DNA of 64,000 nt from Rhipicephalus microplus (lineage: Eukaryota > Arthropoda > Arachnida > Ixodida > Ixodidae). Positions 58,783 through 64,000 of the stretch are shown in pieces. The stretch lies in assembly GCF_043290135.1 (NCBI RefSeq), contig NC_134710.1:138890332-138954331 (forward strand), in the 5' to 3' direction. The notes beneath the pieces were generated by a model. It saw only the letters and a program-made list of their open reading frames with translations, was not told the origin of the DNA and did no database searches. Each line of letters starts with the position of its first letter. Position 1 is the first letter of the stretch. A program made the position numbers and the translations under genes.

Positions 58783-59483
58783 GAAAATCGACATTTTACA
58801 ACACAATCTATAACGAACTGCAAGCGATTTCTATCTTTTCAAGTTACCGTTAACGGCTTATGCAGCGTGTTATATTATCCTGGTAAAAAACTTCGAAGGT
58901 ACGTGACAATAATGTCTGTTGTTCTCCGGCAGAGAGCTTGCTCTGTTCCTTCGCTGGGGCGCACCAGCACGGGCGCACCAACGTTCACGCATAGCTCTGT
59001 GTGCAATTGCGGGCCGCCGCCACCGGCCATGCTCGTAAGTCATTTTCTGTAACTTAACGAACGTCTGTTGCGTCGGCTTTTATAACTGAGTGGCACACGA
59101 GGGACCGACATAATGCAGGAATATTGGAATGCCCATTAATGCTATTGTAAACTGCCACGGTGGTCTCGTGGCAAAGGCACTCGGATGCTGACCCGCAAGT
59201 CACGCCCCCCCCCCCCACCCCCGCCCTGTTCCTTCTTTGAACAAAAATAAAAGAAAAGATAAAGGAAGGATGAGAAAAAAAAAATAGAGTATGTCACGCG
59301 CACTGGATGCAACATTTAAACACATGTGCGCACGCATCAAATTTTGATTGCCTATATACGTAAGGTCATGTGCGCGATTGATACGGGCAACCAAACACGT
59401 CGCAAAATTAAAACAACTCTCTCCTTCTCCCTACGTTCCTTCTCTGTAATAAAAAAGAGAAATTTCGAAAAGTAAAAGAAGGT

Positions 59484-59601
59484 GCCATCAGCACTCGGTG
59501 TTCCCAGGTGGTCTCCCTCCCAAGTACTGACCGAGCCCAATGCTGCTTAGCTTCGGTGATCGGACGAGAACCGGCGCATTCAGCATGGTATGGCCGATGG
59601 C
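59484..59601 (-). rRNA. 5S rRNA
   Basis: Consensus gene; the downstream flank has three variants (59307, an extra A near 59413, 59447) shared with the unit five further on. Confidence 0.97.
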
Positions 59602-60301
59602 GAAAATCGACATTTTACAACACAATCTATAACGAACTGCAAGCGATTTCTATCTTTTCAAGTTACCGTTAACGGCTTATGCAGCGTGTTATATTATCCT
59701 GGTAAAAAACTTCGAAGGTACGTGACAATAATGTCTGTTGTTCTCCGGCAGAGAGCTTGCTCTGTTCCTTCGCTGGGGCGCACCAGCACGGGCGCACCAA
59801 CGTTCACGCACAGCTCTGTGTGCAATTGCGGGCCGCCGCCACCGGCCATGCTCGTAAGTCATTTTCTGTAACTTAACGAACGTCTGTTGCGTCGGCTTTT
59901 ATAACTGAGTGGCACACGAGGGACCGACATAAAGCAGGAATATTGGAATGCCCATTAATGCTATTGTAACCTGCCACGGTGGTCTCGTGGCAAAGGCACT
60001 CGGATGCTGACCCGCAAGTCACGCCCCCCCCCCCACCCCCGCCCTGTTCCTTCTTTGAACAAAAATAAAAGAAAAGATAAAGGAAGGATGAGAAAAAAAA
60101 AATAGAGTATGTCACGCGCACTGGGTGCAACATTTAAACACATGTGCGCACGCATCAAATTTTGATTGCCTATATACGTAAGGTCATGTGCGCGATTGAT
60201 ACGGGCAACCAAACACGTCGCAAAATATAAACAACTCTCTCCTTCTCCCTACGTTCCTTCTCTGCAATAAAAAAGAGAAATTTCGAAAAGTAAAAGAAGG
60301 T

Positions 60302-60419
60302 GCCATCAGCACTCGGTGTTCCCAGGTGGTCTCCCTCCCAAGTACTGACCGAGCCCAATGCTGCTTAGCTTCGGTGATCGGACGAGAACCGGCGCATTCA
60401 GCATGGTATGGCCGATGGC
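60302..60419 (-). rRNA. 5S rRNA
   Basis: Consensus gene; the upstream spacer lacks 2 bp near 60475. Confidence 0.97.
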
Positions 60420-61116
60420 GAAAATCGACATTTTACAACACAATCTATAACGAACTGCAAGCGATTTCTATCTTCAAGTTACCGTTAACGGCTTATGCAG
60501 CGTGTTATATTATCCTGGTAAAAAACTTCGAAGGTACGTGACAATAATGTCTGTTGTTCTCCGGCAGAGAGCTTGCTCTGTTCCTTCGCTGGGGCGCACC
60601 AGCACGGGCGCACCAACGTTCACGCACAGCTCTGTGTGCAATTGCGGGCCGCCGCCACCGGCCATGCTCGTAAGTCATTTTCTGTAACTTAACGAACGTC
60701 TGTTGCGTCGGCTTTTATAACTGAGTGGCACACGAGGGACCGACATAAAGCAGGAATATTGGAATGCCCATTAATGCTATTGTAACCTGCCACGGTGGTC
60801 TCGTGGCAAAGGCACTCGGAAGCTGACCCGCAAGTCACGCCCCCCCCCCCCACCCCCGCCCTGTTCCTTCTTTGAACAAAAATAAAAGAAAAGATAAAGG
60901 AAGGTTGAGAAAAAAAAATAGAGTATGTCACGCGCACTGGGTGCAACATTTACACACATGTGCGCACGCATCAAATTTTGATTGCCTATATACGTAAGGT
61001 CATGTGCGCGATTGATACGGGCAACCAAACACGTCGCAAAATTAAACAACACTCTCCTTCTCCCTACGTTCCTTCTCTGCAATAAAAAAGAGAAATTTCG
61101 AAATGTAAAAGAAGGT

Positions 61117-61234
61117 GCCATCAGCACTCGGTGTTCCCAGGTGGTCTCCCTCCCAAGTACTGACCGAGCCCAATGCTGCTTAGCTTCGGTGATCGGACGA
61201 GAACCGGCGCATTCAGCATAGTATGGCCGATGGC
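61117..61234 (-). rRNA. 5S rRNA, variant C15T
   Basis: G to A at 61220. One terminator T-run is interrupted (A to T near 61104), but the run nearest the gene is intact. Several private changes surround it. Confidence 0.94.
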
Positions 61235-61940
61235 GAAAATCGACATTTTACAACACAATCTATAATGAACTGCAAGCGATTTCTATCTTTTCAAGTTACC
61301 GTTAACGGCTTATGCAGCGTGTTATATTATCCTGGTAAAAAACTTCGAAGGTAAGTGACAATAATGTCTGTTGTTCTCCGGCAGAGAGCTTGCTCTGTTC
61401 CTTCGCTGGGGCGCACCAGCACGGGCGCACCAACGTTCACGCACAGCTCTGTGTGCAATTGCGGGCCGCCGCCACCGGCCATGCTCGTAAGTCATTTTCT
61501 GTAACTTAACGAACGTCTGTTGCGTCGGCTTTTATAACTGAGTGGCACATGAGGGACCGACATAAAGCAGGAATATTGGAATGCCCATTAATGCTATTGT
61601 AACCTGCCACGGTGGTCTCGTGGCAAAGGCACTCGGATGCTGACCCGCAAGTCACGCCCCCCCCCCCCCCCCCCACCCTCGCCCTGTTCCTTCTTTGAAC
61701 AAAAATAAAAGAAAAGATAAAGGAAGGATGAGAAGAAAAAAATAGAGTATGTCACGCGCACTGGGTGCAACATTTAAACACATGTGCGCACGCATCAAAT
61801 TTTGATTGCCTATATACGTAAGGTCATGTGCGCGATTGATACGGGCAACCAAACACGTCGCAAAATTAAACAACTCTCTCCTTCTCCCTACGTTCCTTCT
61901 CTGCAATAAAAAAGAGAAATTTCGAAAAGTAAAAGAAGGT

Positions 61941-62058
61941 GCCATCAGCACTCGGTGTTCCCAGGTGGTCTCCCTCCCAAGTACTGACCGAGCCCAATGC
62001 TGCTTAGCTTCGGTGATCGGACGAGAACCGGCGCATTCAGCATGGTATGGCCGATGGC
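61941..62058 (-). rRNA. 5S rRNA
   Basis: Consensus gene; the spacer below it is the longest (unit of 824 bp) with a C-run of about 18. Confidence 0.97.
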
Positions 62059-62754
62059 GAAAATCGACATTTTACAACACAATCTATAACGAACTGCAAG
62101 CGATTTCTATCTTTTCAAGTTACCGTTAACGGCTTATGCAGCGTGTTATATTATCCTGGTAAAAAACTTCGAAGGTACGTGACAATAATGTCTGTTGTTC
62201 TCCGGCAGAGAGCTTGCTCTGTTCCTTCGCTGGGGCGCACCAGCACGGGCGCACCAACGTTCACGCACAGCTCTGTGTGCAATTGCGGGCCGCCGCCACC
62301 GGCCATGCTCGTAAGTCATTTTCTGTAACTTAACGAACGTCTGTTGCGTCGGCTTTTATAACTGAGTGGCACACGAGGGACCGACATAAAGCAGGAATAT
62401 TGGAATGCCCATTAATGCTATTGTAACCTGCCACGGTGGTCTCGTGGCAAAGGCACTCGGATGCTGACCCGCAAGTCACGCCCCCCCCCCACCCCCGCCC
62501 TGTTCCTTCTTTGAACAAAAATAAAAGAAAAGATAAAGGAAGGATGAGAAAAAAAATAGAGTATGTCACGCGCACTGGGTGCAACATTTAAACACATGTG
62601 CGCACGCATCAAATTTTGATTGCCTATATACGTAAGGTCATGTGCGCGATTGATACGGGCAACCAAACACGTCGCAAAATTAAACAACTCTCTCCTTCTC
62701 CCTACGTTCCTTCTCTGCAATAAAAAAGAGAAATTTCGAAAAGTAAAAGAAGGT

Positions 62755-62872
62755 GCCATCAGCACTCGGTGTTCCCAGGTGGTCTCCCTCCCAAGTACTG
62801 ACCGAGCCCAATGCTGCTTAGCTTCGGTGATCGGACGAGAACCGGCGCATTCAGCATGGTATGGCCGATGGC
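62755..62872 (-). rRNA. 5S rRNA
   Basis: Consensus copy; next gene 817 bp on. Confidence 0.97.
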
Positions 62873-63571
62873 GAAAATCGACATTTTACAACACAATCTA
62901 TAACGAACTGCAAGCGATTTCTATCTTTTCAAGTTACCGTTAACGGCTTATGCAGCGTGTTATATTATCCTGGTAAAAAACTTCGAAGGTACGTGACAAT
63001 AATGTCCGTTGTTCTCCGGCAGAGAGCTTGCTCTGTTCCTTCGCTGGGGCGCACCAGCACGGGCGCACCAACGTTCACGCACAGCTCTGTGTGCAATTGC
63101 GGGCCGCCGCCACCGGCCATGCTCGTAAGTCATTTTCTGTAACTTAACGAACGTCTGTTGCGTCGGCTTTTATAACTGAGTGGCACACGAGGGACCGACA
63201 TAAAGCAGGAATATTGGAATGCCCATTAATGCTATTGTAACCTGCCACGGTGGTCTCGTGGCAAAGGCACTCGGATGCTGACCCGCAAGTCACGCCCCCC
63301 CCCCACCCCCGCCCTGTTCCTTCTTTGAACAAAAATAAAAGAAAAGATAAAGGAAGGATGAGAAAAAAAAAATAGAGTATGTCACGCGCACTGGATGCAA
63401 CATTTAAACACATGTGCGCACGCATCAAATTTTGATTGCCTATATACGTAAGGTCATGTGCGCGATTGATACGGGCAACCAAACACGTCGCAAAATTAAA
63501 ACAACTCTCTCCTTCTCCCTACGTTCCTTCTCTGTAATAAAAAAGAGAAATTTCGAAAAGTAAAAGAAGGT

Positions 63572-63689
63572 GCCATCAGCACTCGGTGTTCCCAGGTGGT
63601 CTCCCTCCCAAGTACTGACCGAGCCCAATGCTGCTTAGCTTCGGTGATCGGACGAGAACCGGCGCATTCAGCATGGTATGGCCGATAGC
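63572..63689 (-). rRNA. 5S rRNA, variant C3T
   Basis: G to A at 63687 gives C3T, a U-G pair in helix I. The downstream flank shares three variants with the unit at 59484. Confidence 0.94.
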
Positions 63690-64000
63690 GAAAATCGACA
63701 TTTTACAACACAATCTATAACGAACTGCAAGCGATTTCTATCTTTTCAAGTTACCGTTAACGGCTTATGCAGCGTGTTATATTATCCTGGTAAAAAACTT
63801 CGAAGGTACGTGACAATAATGTCTGTTGTTCTCCGGCAGAGAGCTTGCTCTGTTCCTTCGCTGGGGCGCACCAGCACGGGCGCACCAACGTTCACGCACA
63901 GCTCTGTGTGCAATTGCGGGCCGCCGCCACCGGCCATGCTCGTAAGTCATTTTCTGTAACTTAACGAACGTCTGTTGCGTCGGCTTTTATAACTGAGTGG

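Larger units (their letters stand above)
48143..64000 (-). repeat. 5S rDNA tandem array, right segment
   Basis: Nineteen complete 5S genes after the 18-bp 5S remnant upstream of element 2; the array runs off the right edge inside a spacer. Spacing is 814-824 bp. Sub-blocks of several units with shared private variants are visible here (see the duplicated block at 51.6-57.2 kb). The C-tract reaches about 20 uninterrupted bases near 56755 and lacks the usual A near 53490, 56755 and 57580. Confidence 0.97.

Noticed and set aside
1..64000. CRISPR array or prokaryotic repeat system
   Set aside because: Repeats are about 816 bp with near-identical spacers and contain a eukaryotic-type 5S gene with Pol III signals.
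1..64000. tRNA, U1, U2, U6 or histone genes linked to the 5S unit
   Set aside because: Looked for A/B boxes, snRNA 5' ends and histone coding on both strands of the spacer and saw none.

Overview
The window is a nuclear 5S ribosomal DNA tandem array from an animal, most likely an arthropod. I count 64 complete 5S rRNA genes, one cut by the left edge, and two interrupted by retrotransposons. All lie on the minus strand in units of about 816 bp (811-824 bp): a 118-bp gene plus a spacer of about 700 bp. The gene ends pair as a 9-bp helix I, and the internal Pol III control region (box A and box C) is conserved. A CTATAA/TTATAG element sits 26-31 bp upstream of +1 and T-runs follow the 3' end; an upstream TATA-like element is a known feature of arthropod 5S genes. 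The style of the retrotransposon proteins recalls sequences common in tick (ixodid) genomes, but that taxon assignment is a low-to-moderate confidence inference.

Layout: 1-24532 is 5S array (left edge inside a gene). 24533-29447 is a full-length non-LTR retrotransposon (element 1, minus strand). 29448-43348 is array. 43349-48142 is a second full-length non-LTR retrotransposon (element 2, minus strand). 48143-64000 is array. No ordinary host protein gene was found. The many short ORFs repeating in every unit are chance reading frames through the repeat.

The two elements are related but clearly different lineages. Their ORF1 proteins agree at about 68% over the first 240 residues (163 of 240 by hand count). 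Each encodes an ORF1 with two CCHC zinc knuckles and an ORF2 with an APE-type endonuclease, a reverse transcriptase (YADD) and a C-terminal CX2CX7HX4C motif. This architecture is that of the L1/Tx1 group, which includes known site-specific elements, among them the fish 5S element Mutsu. Both are inserted in the 5' end of a 5S gene, in the sense orientation, two bases apart, each flanked by a 14-bp target duplication made of 5S positions 7-20 (element 1) or 5-18 (element 2). Their 37-nt 5' leaders are identical although the coding regions have diverged strongly. The window therefore shows a 5S-gene-specific retrotransposon family with at least two apparently intact lineages in one array.

The array also records its own turnover. 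About 47 of the 64 complete genes are identical by eye. Private variants recur in neighbouring units or at offsets of 4 or 5 units, the clearest being a duplicated block at 51.6-53.9 kb and 54.9-57.2 kb. The spacer holds a C-tract (G-rich on the 5S-sense strand) of about 9 to 20 bases that is the main source of length variation.
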